DNA from: Apostichopus japonicus
Taxonomy: Eukaryota > Echinodermata > Holothuroidea > Aspidochirotida > Stichopodidae
Direction of reading: 5' to 3'
NCBI RefSeq assembly: GCF_037975245.1
Contig: NC_092582.1
Coordinates: 5,310,001 to 5,374,000 of the forward strand
Length of the DNA: 64,000 nucleotides
In this document: in pieces, positions 46,850-58,913 of the stretch
How the letters are laid out: each line of letters opens with the position of its first letter
Position numbering within the stretch: the stretch's first letter is position 1
The notes under the pieces: model-generated
The model's input: only the letters and a program-made list of their open reading frames with translations
Told to the model about the DNA's origin: nothing
The model's database searches: none
Made by a program: the position numbers and the translations under genes

Positions 46850-47850
46850 GGTTAAACTTGACGATGATGCCATATCCTCAGTCGACGGAGGCATATGCTA
46901 ACATTATTGCAACATTATTTATCCATGGTAAGTTTGTAGCACAAGGTGAACATGTCATTTGTATCCGATAAAAATCGTATGTTTTTCTAATGAGTTTTGC
47001 GGGTTGCAAGTTGACCATGGCCTGTATTGATCAAACTTTTAAATAAGCGAAAAACATCTTTAATATTTCAAATGTTTAAATTATTCTTGAAGACTTGTCT
47101 ATAAATTAAACATGACGATAATGCCATATCCTCAGTCGCTAGGCATATATGCTAATGTTAATTAACTGTTTCATAAATGCTATTAGCTCGACTAAAACAT
47201 GATCTTTAAGAATTTCATATATGAGCCACAGAGCATGACCGTTGGATGACACCCAAGATTATTTATCCATGGTAATTTTGTAGCACGTGGTAAACATGTC
47301 ATTTGAATCCGACAAAAATCGTATGAATTTCTAATGAGTTTTGCGGGTTGCAAGTTGACCATATGGCCTGTATTGATCAATAAATAAGCGAAGAACATCT
47401 TAATTTATCAAATTTTTAATTATTCTTGAAGACTTGTCTATAAATTAGCTAAAAAAGAAAGCCATCAATAATTTGATTGGTTAATGAAAAATATTTTACA
47501 TGTTTTCTGTTGAGTTTTGCGGGTTGCAAGTTGACCATATGGCCTGTATTGGTCAAATAAATAAGCGAAAAACATCTTTAATTTTTCAAATGTTTAAATT
47601 ATTCTTGAAGACTTGTCTATAAATTAGCTCAAAAACAAAGCCATCAATAATTTGATTGGTTAATGAAAAATATTTTACATGTTTTCTGTTGAGTTTTGCG
47701 GGTTGCAAGTTGACCATATGGCCTGCATTGGTCAAATACATAAGCGAAAAACATCTTTAATTTTTCAAATGTTTAAATTATTCTCGAAGACTTGTCTATA
47801 TAAATTAGCTCACAAACAAAGCCATCACTAATTTGGTTGATGAAAAATAT
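46850..47850. repeat. ~180-bp tandem repeats
   Basis: The block TTTTGCGGGTTGCAAGTTGA, CATGGCCTG/CATATGGCCTG, AAACATCTTTAAT and GAAGACTTGTCTATA recurs at about 46994, 47338, 47516 and 47695. The last two units also share the ATTTGATTGG region. A second block (CATATCCTCAGTCG) is shared by 46870 and 47130. Confidence 0.8.
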
Positions 47851-48222
47851 TTACATTAAATATAAACCTTTTATTGATTGTTTGTATAGAAAAGTACTAC
47901 ATTACAAACAAATAAAAAACCCTTTCGACAAGTGACGCGGTCCGTCATTATACAGTTAATCGCATATTATAGCATGCATATGCATGAGTACACCATTTCA
48001 TACCAATTTGACTCTATAAATTGTAACATACCAGGATAATACGGTAAGCTACACTTCTTTGATTTCAATCGGATTTTCATTACTTGGACATAAATAAACA
48101 TTCACTCAGTTAAATTACCATCACTAAAGTCATATATAAATAATAGATCGGTGTTTGCAGTTTAGAACAGAACAGAACATTACATTTTTTGCCCTAAATT
48201 TCAGCATAACCAAGTCAGTAAG

Positions 48223-51200
48223 ATGCAGGTGCAAAGAGTTTGCGTTATTGGTGCAGGGGTCAGTGGATTGGTTGCTGCCAAAACGTGTCTCGAAGAGGGA
48301 TTGGATCCAGTCTGTCTGGAAAGAAGTAACGAAATTGGTGAGATCATTAATTACGGTATACGGTTTTACGGTATTACGTTATACTACGGTCTAAAAGGTA
48401 CCGTATATTAGAGCGACGCAAAATTAATTTTCTCATTAACTTAAAACAATTACAAGCAGGTCATCAAGCTACAAAAACCAATACTGATTTCCAACTGAAT
48501 TTTCAATTGATTTATTCCAGACTAGTATAAAATAAAACATATTTGTACAAAAGGAGTAATAAAAGAGAAATGATATCGATATATATATCGATCTGGACAT
48601 GTTTGAAAGTATCGAGAATGCTTGCTATACCGGTATTAAAAGAAATAGGCCCATGAACTTTTACGCTTATGTCAGTGACTCTAGAAATATCTATAATTCT
48701 GTCTTATTTGATCTTATTCATATAACGAATCTTGGCGAAATCCTGCCAGTTGTATATTCTCATTAGCTGAGTATAGATGGTAAGGATAAATGCGAGTTAC
48801 ATTCGCAACAAAAAAAAATGCCTCAAGAAAGTCTCATGACATTTGGTGAGAAACATTGCACATGTTTCAAATGTGAGTTAATTTGATGGGAACCTTGAGC
48901 ATATTCTATAATTCAATCTTATTGTTTAAGCCTTGGGCGACATAGTCTCCGATATTGATACACTAATGCTTAATCGGTAAACATGTTCCGTAGAAAAGGT
49001 TAACCCTGTCAGATGATGCATGGGTCATATTATATAACCACCTTCAAAATTTACAAATAAACGAACGACTGGTCAATGGAGTTTAATTTCCACGCGTTTT
49101 ACCGCATCGTCTGGGTTCCTTTCAGGTCATATAAATCGTCATGGTTGCTATCTATATTCATTAACCAATTCCCCGTGGTATAATATATGAAGCATAACGG
49201 ACGAAGATATTTTAACCTTCCCAACCATATACCATTAACGACATGTCCCTACAGGGGATTGAATCCTTAGGTAGCCGTCCTGACCTAGTACGTATCAGCA
49301 GAGAGAGGCTCTGGATGCAACGCCTTCGTACCATTCAACCTCATGGGCTGAACATTCAGGAAGGACATGACTAACTTTCCTCTGTTCCCTACTCCTTCTC
49401 CCCTTTCTCCCTTTCCCCCCCCCCCCTTTCACTCTTCCTCTCACAGCTCTCTTCCCCTCCATTTTTCTTCACACCTTTCTGTCTTTGTCCCTCTCCAGTT
49501 TATTCCTCACCCTGTGCCTTTAATCCTCTCTTTGTCCCTCCACAGTTTATCTCCTTCCTCTCCTCTTCTCCTGTTGCTTTCTACTTATAATCCCCTTTCA
49601 TCCATCTCATTGTGTTCACCGTGCTCATTAACCTGTCTGTATTCTGTGCGTGTTTTTGTCCCCTCTGTTACTGTAACTTGTCATTTAGCCTCTGAAGAAG
49701 ATCCTGCTAGGATCGAAACGTCAGGCCAACTTACTTTTACACGAAGATATTTCTTATCAGTAAGCAGGAGTTGTTCTCCACAAAGTAAACACTTGAAATA
49801 CCACGTGGTACGCTCTTCCGGTTCACTATCTTTCTATTATTAGTTACTGCTGTAGTAGTAATAATAATAAGTTCAGTTCAAAACTGTTGAAACAGTTTCA
49901 TTTGGGTTTCTATCCATCCCGCAGGAGGTGTGTGGCATTACAAAGAGAAAACTATACCAGACCAGACAGAGGGGCAATTATATGATTGTCTCGTGACAAA
50001 CTCTAGTAAGCTGATGATGAACTACAGTGATTTTCCGTTCCCCGCCTCTGCCTCACCATACATTCCTGGACGAGACGTGTTGAAGTATTATCGGGCGTAT
50101 GCTGACCATTTTGACGTTCGACGTCATATCCGGTTTAATACGGAAGTGACGAAAGTTAAACAAAGCAAAGACCACGAAATGTCTGGAAAATGGATTGTCA
50201 CAAGCAAAGGTGTTGATGGCACTATTCTAGAAGAGACATACGACGCTGTGATGCTATGTACAGGATTCTTTGCAAAATGTCGTCTGCCACAATACCCGGG
50301 GCAAGAGCAGTTCAAAGGTCGAATTCTGCATAGCAACGAATTTCGGAGCGGAAGAGAATTTAAGAACCTTAACGTGCTTGTTGTAGGTAAACGAAGGACT
50401 TTTAATATTAAGTCTATACTTGTGGATATATAGATCTATGTAAACTTCATCGCGTGACCATAATCGCACCCCCTCCCCCACCCTCTGCATCCACGTTTGA
50501 ATTATTGAACCAAAATTAATACTTTTCATTCTGCATATATATATATAGAAACTCCATTTTTGTAAACACTTTGGAATCAACTGGTCAAGATTCAACGTCA
50601 AAACGAAAAGAGGAAGAAAAAAATATTGAATTTGGTTTCCTATGATCATGACGATCGTTTTAAGGCTGCCGGGAGCAAATTTATGGATATCGAAGATTTA
50701 ATATCATTAATCGCTAATTAAAGCTGACATTTCTCGCTGAGATGATTCCAGGCGTTTAAGATAATGTTCCTAACAAAACGTTGTGCTTCTCCGTATACGG
50801 CGCCGCTCCCCTTCACATGTACTCACTCAAAGTTGATTCCACTAAATACGTGGCTATAATTTCATAATCTGTGTTCTAATTATTCTGTTTTTATTCCTGG
50901 TTGCAGGTGGTTCCCACTCTGCTGGTGACGTAGCAGTCGACTCTAGTTACCATGCCAACCAGGTGGGTCCTCATTGGCACACAAAAAAAAACTGTGTCAC
51001 TTGAAAATCAATTGCTACAGCTGTCGAAATGTTTTTGTAAACTATTTTCAATCTTAATAGAAATAAGCTAATATTTACATTCTACATATAGCTCACGAAT
51101 AATCTATGATTTCTCTTCCTTGTAATACGCAAAACATGGACACGTGATCTGTTACAGGTATACCTGAGCATGCGTCACGGAGCGTGGGTCTTGCAAAGGA

Positions 51201-53602
51201 ATGGGCAGAACGGTATCCCAAGAGATATGCTTGCCAATACACGCTTTCAAGGGATTATACCAATGTCCATCAAGCGTTGGGCTACCAACGGTCATATAAA
51301 CAAACGGCTGAATCTGTACAACCTCGGATTGCGTCCAACAGCTCAACTCTTCCATTCAGAAGTAATGGTGAATGACGTCATCGATGCACGGATAATTTGT
51401 GGGACCATCAAATCGAAAACCTCGATCGAACGCTTTACATCTAGTGGATTAATATTCACTGACGGTAGTAGAGTGGACAATATTGACGTGGTAGTGTTTG
51501 CCACCGGCTACGAGCTCAACGTACCATTTGTTGACAATGACGTAATTGGAGGTAGGGCGGCCCTGTATGTCAGTGCTTCTGTGGGCGTAGGAAGGTACTT
51601 TTGAGTGGGGGGGGGGGCTGAAGACTGATGGCCGGCCTGGGGAAGGGGTCTAAGGGGAGGGGGTGTCCCTCTCCCCTTTGGAATTTTTTGCATTTCCAGG
51701 TAGCCTCAGATGCAATTTGGTGCAATATAGCACACTTCAACACCCACTCCATTTTGTAAACTTAATTTTGTATTTTCACCAGGCCTTAGATGCAATTTGG
51801 TGCTCCAAATGAGATTTTTTTTCTCATTTGGAAATGAAAAAGGGGTTTTCTGACTTGCGAAGCGGGGGGGGGGGGGGCGGAATGATACTTCCGCCCCTCC
51901 ACATTTTTCACTGGGGACTGGCGCCCCCCCAGCCCCCCCGGTTCCTACGCCCTTGATATATACAGAGGCTTGACTGCATGAAATCCTAATTGATGTTTGA
52001 GTTTAGAGAGGATCTATATAACTACTAATAATAAAATTTTCAGTAGAAGAGACAACACTTATTGTGAGAACTGCAACCCGGTTATAGGCTGTTCAGGGTT
52101 AGGTGACTCCGACTTGTGAATCACCTGTTGTTTTAAACTAGGATGAGCATTACAACCATTTCCACCCCGTTTAAGCGATAAATGTTCATAAAATGATCTA
52201 ATATAAAATTGTAACATATGTTTGGACAGGTGATTAACAGACTGCAGTGTACATTTCTTTGTACGAAGAAATGATTTCAAGTTAATTAAGTGAAAAGGGG
52301 GTTTGATGTCAAGAAAGTCACGGATCGAGTTGTACTATTATATTTATGAATTGCAAAGAAAATAATATATTAATTATGTTTTTGTTACTATTTGTATACA
52401 TAATAGAGGAAAGGAAAACTGATTGGAAATATGATCCCACTGTGATACTTTTTAATAAAAATGTCGCCCAGGAAAGAACATGGGCACAAAAACCAAATTA
52501 CCGAACGACTGATCCGCTCTCAATCCCAGTCCCCTTGCATCGGGACTGTGACTATTGTGATCATCGTCGGGTGTGCATCACCATTCCCCTCGAAAGAGAA
52601 CAGATACTACATATGATCTTAGCCAAAAGGCCGAGATATCTGATCCTGTCGAATTTACTTTTCCGTCCCCATGGTAACGTTATCTGATATTCGTTTGTCG
52701 ATGTGTCTTCTTTCAGAAACTTTCAAAGAATTGGAGCTATACAAGTTCGTCTTTCCTCCTCGTCTTCGACATCCTACCTTTGCCGCCATCGGTTTCTTTG
52801 AGACTATAGGTTCCCATGCCCCCGTAATGGAACTCCAAGCTCGATGGGCCTGTCGAGTATTCGCTGGTCATTGTCAGCTTCCATCGAGAGAGAAAATGGT
52901 CTCGGATACGATTCAAAGGAAAAGGGGGATGCTACAAAAGTTTGGAAAGCACAAGATATTTGTGAGTGTTAGTGACAAGTATAGTATGGGCTGGTAACAT
53001 TAATACAGACTAAACTTGACTTGACTAACATAAATTGTGCGCGCGCGTGTGTGAGCGTGTGTCTGTAGTTGCTAAAACTATTAATAAAAAAATAAATACA
53101 AAAAGGAGAGGTACTTCCCTTTAAGGAATAATCACTTAGGGTTCGTGGACATCTCTGACATCCGCAGGTGGTTCGTGGGAGGATAAAGTTAGGGAAACCC
53201 TGGTTTAGACCATAGCTTGAAAATTGATGTAAATTCTTAGGCAATATCTGATCACAAAAGATTATACATATATATACCATCAAACGGTACACAAACCTAC
53301 GAAGTTATTACACGGAAGTTATTAAACCGGAGCTGAGCTTCTTTCTGCTGATGGGGCATCGTAGGTGGCTTCATGTTTGTTTCTATTGTATTGATTTGTT
53401 GTCTACTTTTGTACATAACGTTACAACAATCATGACTAAAACAAGCAAGTATACAAAGATATTTTAGCTATCAAAAAGTGATACTTTCATTCTGTTACAC
53501 TTGTAGTAGGAGTAGATGGGGGAGTGTATGAAGAGAGTGCAACTTAAAGGGGGTCGGCTGGGGATTTCAACGGTGATTGAAACTGCTTGAAAATATGCAA
53601 GT

Positions 53603-53637
<35 letters not shown>

Positions 53638-53653
53638 GGCTGTTATCTTGACG

Positions 53654-53699
<46 letters not shown>

Positions 53700-53706
53700 T
53701 ATATAG

Positions 53707-53750
<44 letters not shown>

Positions 53751-53769
53751 GGCTGTTATCTTGACGATA

Positions 53770-53813
<44 letters not shown>

Positions 53814-53908
53814 ATATATATATATATATATAAATGGCTGTTATCTTGACGATAATATATATATATATATAGTCAAATATATATATATATATATTAATAT
53901 ATATATAC

Positions 53909-53998
<90 letters not shown>

Positions 53999-54442
53999 CC
54001 AAACTGAACTGAAGAGAAAGCAGTGATTGTTGCGTAACCGTCACTTTTATTCTTTCTTTTATTATAGTTTCCACCAATTCCTTACTCTGACGAACTGGCT
54101 GGATTAATTGGTGTTAAGCCGCGCCTGCTTCAAATGGCCATAGCAGATCCGTTACTAGCAATCAAGTACTTTTTCGGGCCAGCTTTTCCATTTTCTTATC
54201 GTCTGATAGGACCTCATGCTTGGCATGGTGCCAGGGACGCCATTTTGAAAGGATGGGATGAAACGGTGCTTGCCACTAAAACTCGCAAATATCAGTGCAA
54301 TGATATGTGCGCCATATCTCGTAACGTTACTGGGAATAACATTCAGCAAATGGTTAAAGTGATTTTTGTAGGTCTTTTCTTATATTTTTTTGTTTATTTC
54401 TGGATCCGCCAGTATGAAGTAAACTCGGCCTACAAATCCTAG
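48223..54442 (+). CDS. FMO: Flavin-containing monooxygenase (FMO), complete, six exons, 548 aa
   Basis: FMOs use FAD, NADPH and O2 to oxygenate nucleophilic N and S atoms, usually on the ER membrane. Coding exons: 48223-48337, 49925-50386, 50907-50962, 51158-51551, 52717-52961 and 54068-54442, all GT-AG, phases 1, 1, 0, 1, 0. Visible motifs: FAD-binding GAGVSG (residues 10-15), IGGVWHY (38-44), the FMO-identifying [11 protein letters not shown] (168-178; FxGxxxHxxxF), the second nucleotide site [10 protein letters not shown] (193-202), and FATGY (325-329). The C-terminal region ([31 protein letters not shown]-like WHGAR) resembles vertebrate FMOs, and a hydrophobic [16 protein letters not shown] segment near residues 522-537 fits the ER anchor. 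Length is normal (vertebrate FMOs about 530-560). In the NADPH motif Ser and Ala replace the second and third Gly. Introns hold a Penelope-like remnant, a family B MITE, a U2-headed repeat and (TA)n tracts. ATG 48223 is chosen because the FAD motif follows at the expected distance. Confidence 0.93.
49255..49727 (+). mobile_element. 5'-truncated Penelope-like element: endonuclease C-terminus plus hammerhead-like motif
   Basis: A frame ending at TAA 49372-49374 reads [19 protein letters not shown], then [16 protein letters not shown]. The R..RE..WM.RLRT..P.GLN pattern is the usual end of Penelope-like GIY-YIG endonucleases, and also occurs in some other retroelements. The 3' region is C/T-rich. 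At 49688-49727 it has CTGAAGA, a GATCC/GGATC hairpin, and CGAAACGTC, resembling the hammerhead motifs known in Penelope-like elements. It lies in FMO intron 1. Confidence 0.55.
51582..51955 (+). mobile_element. hAT-type MITE, family B, copy 4 (in FMO intron 4)
   Basis: The interior matches 3888-4262 closely and the right end GGTTCCTACGCCCTTG is intact. The left end is altered (GTGGGCGTAGGAAGG instead of CAGTGGCGTAGGAAGG) and no matching 8-bp duplication is visible (right flank ATATATAC), so the left junction has been rearranged. It starts only about 30 bp after the FMO exon 4 donor. Confidence 0.85.
52430..52645 (-). repeat. Repeat with a U2 snRNA-like head
   Basis: On the minus strand 52636-52597 reads TCTCGGCCTTTTGGCTAAGA, TCATAT, GTAGTATCTGTTCT: the conserved 5' end of U2 snRNA except for a few bases. 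Downstream the sequence leaves U2 and instead matches 57215-57295 (GCGGATCAGTCG, TTTGG, CTTTCCTGGG). The branch-recognition region and Sm site of U2 are absent, so it is a U2-derived pseudogene or SINE-like repeat rather than a functional snRNA gene. It lies in FMO intron 4. Confidence 0.55.
53605..53995. repeat. (TA)n tracts with an interspersed 25-bp spacer
   Basis: Long TA runs are separated by three copies of AAATGGCTGTTATCTTGACG plus ATAATA (about 53635, 53747, 53832), a compound tandem repeat in the last FMO intron ending about 70 bp before the exon 6 acceptor. Confidence 0.92.
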
Positions 54443-54890
54443 TGAAATCGTCTAGATATACGTATAGTTAGCTACCAAAATGACCATAATGGAGCTGACG
54501 TGACACTAATTCATGCATACATTTCTTCCATTCAAAGGAAACTAATTTCACGTTTCCTATATGACTGTCCACCTTAAATCTCTTGTTAGAAATGCCTTTT
54601 CTCATTTCAAGAAAGTAACGTTATTATGTAGACGTAACAATTTAGCAATACTGTTTCGCATATATAATTAGTAAATGATTTACACAAGAAACACTGAGTG
54701 ACAGTTTTAGGCTCATTTTCTTTCCCTTTCTATATTATTTTTGAAAGTTGCAGGTATGCCCAAAGAAAGGGGCGAGACTGTAAGAAATGAGATCAAAGTC
54801 CTAACTGGGAAATGATACATTAGATTCAGTTTGAAGAATCAACTTTAGGCTTTACACACTTATTATATATGCGTGTATGTATGTATGCAG
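54443..54890. other. FMO 3' flank
   Basis: Probable 3'UTR and spacer; no obvious AATAAA immediately downstream. Confidence 0.4.
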
Positions 54891-54895
54891 GCCTA

Positions 54896-55122
54896 TTTTA
54901 GATCCTCCTGCAAGCAGGAACTCGCAAAGAAGCCTCATTGGCTTTGCAAAGCCTCCAGCTGACCGAAGTCAGTCTCTTAGATTCATATTTAACGTCCATG
55001 ATTACGAGTTGTCAATTGTCAACAACTCTGTAAATGGACGACATACGTTAATCTTGGAGTGTCTCGAACTCGGGACCTTATGATTGAGAGTACCGGCGTT
55101 AACCACTGAGCTAACACTCCTT
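54896..55122 (-). repeat. tRNA-derived SINE, third family
   Basis: On the minus strand the head 55120-55056 reads GGAGTGTTAGCTCAGTGGTT, AACGCC, then GGTCCCGAGTTCGAGACACT: clear A and B boxes of a tRNA-like promoter. The body (54896-55040) matches the headless copy at 23085-23235. The anticodon stem is not well paired, so it is not called a tRNA gene. Confidence 0.75.
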
Positions 55123-56020
55123 GAGTGTTATTATATGTGCAGCCTCGTCAAAAGGAATTTGTACATCAGAGGGTATAGTTATTGCCGTTATTTAATGAGT
55201 AATGGTCGAGAAGAAAAATATCTTAATATTTGACTAAAACAAACAATAAAAAGCGGAAGTAACCATATGACTCTATTGTGTATATAGTGGTACGGTTAGA
55301 ACCAAGACGTTACAGTGATATACAGTTCTGCATGGGTCTTCAAAATTACTCACACACATACACCCACACCCCGCCCCTCCCCCACCCGCACACACATTTT
55401 ACAAAGGGCATATCAGCTATTGTTTCCCTGGGGCGCGGATGTGTGCATCGGATTCATTCTGTCGGACGTTTTGAGAAGACTTTTTCTTTACCTCCTCAAA
55501 TGAAAGTCACATGACCCACTTGAGTCCTTAGACGATCAGTGTTCGGCCTCCAATCCTCCTTCCTTCATGCCTCCCCTCCCCCTTCCCGCCCCTCCGCCTC
55601 CCATCCCCTCCACCTCCCCTTACCCACCCCCTCCCCTTAAAATTGAACCATTTTTCGTAGCTCTGAGTCTCACCTGTGGGGTCGGATTCTTATCTCGTAT
55701 TTACATCATCTGTGATACCCCTTGTTATGTTAGTAAGTCACACAGCAAGCGATTTAAAGCGGCGCAACCAAGTACCGTGGCAACGGGTAGCAAACTCCAA
55801 AAACACTATTGATTTACACAGTACTGAGAACGGTCAAAGTATTGCGGTCTCTAAATCCGACCTTGTATACGTTCTCACTAGGTGACAGCTTCCCCTCACT
55901 GGGTAGCTGACATGCTCAATTTTCCGTACCATGGCAAAGTTGATTCCTAATGACGAAAGCCTTAAGTTTTCCTCACTAGTAAATGATATATATACTCGAA
56001 TCATTATATATACATGGAGC
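55123..56020. other. Unannotated spacer
   Basis: (CA)n and C-rich simple stretches (55350-55400, 55565-55640). No supported gene. Confidence 0.45.
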
Positions 56021-56931
56021 CAGGCGCGTAGCCATGGATTTGCTCATGAAGGGGGGGGGGGGGTTGCTGGAGACTGACATGGGGAGGGGTAAGGGGAGGG
56101 GTAAGGGGAGGGGTAAGGGGAGGGGTAAGGGGAGGGGGCCCCCTCCCCTATGGCGAAAAATGGAATTTTAAGGCCTCTAGATGCAAAATGGTGCAATGTT
56201 TGAGCTCAAATCATGCAAAAGAATATTGATAATTATTTTGTGGAATAATTCTATTCACATCAGAAAAATGTAATCCTATATACTCAATTATTGATGCAAG
56301 GAAAATGCGAACCTAAAGAGATACCTTTCTCAATATATATAATTTACAAGCAACTAGGTTCAACTTCAACTCAAAAGTTTTAATTGTAAGAAGGATAATT
56401 TGGGGAATCAGAGATAAAAAGGGAATTGCGGACCTATAGAGTTCCCCTTCGTTTGGACTGTAGAAGTCTGTTGACAAGCAAACTGGGAACCCAAAGAGTT
56501 AACGGTACTCTCACATCATTGATTTTGGCATATTTGGTATCACGGTTCTCTTAGACTAGAGTCTCACTAAAAGTAAAGCTAAAATCCCATTAGTGCGATA
56601 ATTTAGAGTTTGTATAAGTTGGGCATATACTGTAACGTGAGTCGTGACGATAGAGAAATTGTTACAGACGAAAGTCCAATCTTCTCGGCTTCTTCGCCAA
56701 GTCAGTTAGAATGACATCTGCGCTGACAGGAACATCTCTGTGGATATTCAACAACGCTAGCCCATTTAGACGTTCTTGGCCAGTGGTATTGCGAAGATAC
56801 GTCTTCAGTCTACTATTATGTTCAGATGCATTATTATTATTATTTTTTTATTTTATTATTATATTTTTTGGGGTACTTGGGCCATGGGGGGTGTTTGAAC
56901 ACCCAAAACACCCCCCTTGGCTACGCGCCTG
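56021..56931. mobile_element. hAT-type MITE, family E, 911 bp
   Basis: The ends are CAGGCGCGTAGCCATGG and CTTGGCTACGCGCCTG, with exact 8-bp target duplication CATGGAGC (56013-56020, 56932-56939). The interior carries a GGGGAGGGGTAA tandem repeat (56083-56140) and AGATGCAAAATGGTGCAAT. No transposase is recognisable. Confidence 0.88.
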
Positions 56932-57059
56932 CATGGAGCTTCCCAAGAATGATGAGCCCAGGGTCCTGTTTGAAATAACTAATTTGTTAGTCCCCAAACT
57001 GCAATTCATATGACATTGTCATCCTCTAAACAGTGAATAATTACCAGTGTCGCTCTATG

Positions 57060-57300
57060 ATCACCGTACCCTGCGGTAACCATCCATGTAGGAACCCAAC
57101 CACCACTTTTGTACTGAGGCCCGGGGCTCACATGTTCGGTCGTTCAGGGCAGAAGTTGTAGTAAAATGGATGATGCTTATATAAATGCTAAATACTTTTT
57201 GAAGAAAAGTAACCCAGGAAAGAACCTGGAGCATGAAAACCAAACTACCGATCGACTGATCCGCTTTAAACAGTCCCCTTGCTAAATGGTAACATATTTT
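57060..57300 (-). repeat. Second copy of the U2-headed repeat, head missing
   Basis: CCAGGAAAGAACCTGG, CATGAAAACCAAACTACCGA and CGACTGATCCGCTTTAAACA match 52470-52535. The U2-like part is not present. Confidence 0.5.
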
Positions 57301-57477
57301 GCAATTTTCTTTTCGACTTTTATAGCTGTTAACACACAAACATGTTATTTATTTTTTGATGTACTGTACATCAGGAATTTCTAATATTCGTCTGTCTGCA
57401 TTGGGGATGGGGGAGAGGGTTTTAGTCTGAGGCTAATCCCCAGATGAATACATCGTTGCGCCCCTCCCCACGTGCGA

Positions 57478-58049
57478 AACGCCTACAGTGCAATTGCAAA
57501 CTTCCTTACCGGTTTCGAGCCTCTGGATATAAAATCAGTGTCCATGGCCAAGTGGTTAGGGTGATCTGCATATAAAAGCGAGAGATCCCGGGTTCGAATC
57601 CCGGTGGAGGCTGGAAGTTTTTTCACTGTTCTGAATTTTCCAACTCATTACGTTTTCAATTATATATATTAATTTGCCTTTGTCGTTTACCTCCATTTCA
57701 TTAACATAAAGCCTGTTCAAAGTATCTCTTTCGAGATCAGGCTTTAGGAATCACAAATGATTTCGAGTTAGTTAGCATCATGTTTGATCTCTAGCGTAGG
57801 GCAAATATGTCACCAAAACAGAACTAGTATTGTTCGATACAGGTGACTAACGCCTACAGTGGAAATACAACCTACCTTACCAGTTTCGAACCTCTTGACA
57901 TTCAATCAGCGTCCATAGCCTAGTGGCTAGGGTGTCCGCATATAAAGCGGGAGGACCGGGTTCGAATTCCGGTGGAGACTGGAAGTTTTTTCACTGTTCT
58001 GGATTTTCCAACTCATTACGTTTTCAATTATATATATATATATAAATAA

Positions 58050-58112
<63 letters not shown>

Positions 58113-58114
58113 CA

Positions 58115-58147
<33 letters not shown>
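57478..58147 (+). repeat. Two tRNA-SINE copies of the 5-7 kb family, with (TA)n tails
   Basis: tRNA-like heads at about 57539-57603 and 57911-57971 (TGGCCAAGTGGTTAGGGTG / TAGCCTAGTGGCTAGGGTG and GGTTCGAATCCC / GGTTCGAATTCC). Each is followed by GGAAGTTTTTTCACTGTTCT. The intervening body contains GTTCAAAGTATCTCTTTCGA. A (TA)n tract follows at 58027-58147. Confidence 0.75.
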
Positions 58148-58150
<3 letters not shown>

Positions 58151-58199
58151 GTCGCTTCCTGTCGCCCTATATATATATAGGGCGACAGGAAGCGACATT
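58148..58199. repeat. Perfect 52-bp palindrome
   Basis: AATGTCGCTTCCTGTCGCCC, TATATATATATA, then the exact complement GGGCGACAGGAAGCGACATT, with no mismatch. It lies directly beside a (TA)n tract and would form a 26-bp cruciform arm. Confidence 0.95.
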
Positions 58200-58881
58200 A
58201 AGCTTGTTTGTAAAACTGGATCTAGGTGACTGGTCCTATAGCTGGCTCTTTTGTTTGTATAAATTAAATCGTCATATTTGTTATTCCTTTCTTCCTGTTC
58301 ATGAAAGTCAAAATAGACTTGAGTCATGAAGAAAACACACACACACAGAGAAGGGTATACAAGGTACCACTAGCTGCACTGTTATGGAAGGTTACGTGTG
58401 GGTGACTTCTGTTAATATTTTAGCCCAAGTCTGATATGGAGGTGTGTTATCGTATGCTTTGTAGTATTATTATTGTGCAAACAGAGCCCCGGAACGGAAG
58501 CGTTTATCTGCGCAATGAGTGCTCGTTCCGTATCTGGGCTGTCATTATACTTGTATTGTCACTTGGCAAATACCCAGTGTTATGAACGCCACTTTGTAAT
58601 TACGATGGGTAAACACGTAGCTCCCACTGTCTAGCTTTGTGTATGGAAACCTGTAAGTGTCACCATTGTTGTTACATCTTATTGTCAACATAATCCCACT
58701 CTTCCACTGAAATATTGTAGTAGGCCTATACTGACAAATATATGTAGAAATGTTCATTCATAAAATATGACTAAAACGGGTCATATGTTATCAATAGATG
58801 AAAAACATTCCAGAGAATTTTACAATGAGGAGGCGGTATCTATTTACCTATTGTTTGCTATAAATATAACCAAATATGCAC

Positions 58882-58913
<32 letters not shown>

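Noticed and set aside
49367-49843. 158-codon Pro/Ser/Leu-rich open frame on the plus strand
   Set aside because: Begins inside the Penelope-like remnant and runs through its C/T-rich 3' region in FMO intron 1; low complexity and overlaps the hammerhead-like motif.
52346-52687. 113-codon open frame in FMO intron 4
   Set aside because: It spans the U2-headed repeat and has no splice sites compatible with the FMO frame; the FMO exons on either side join in phase without it.
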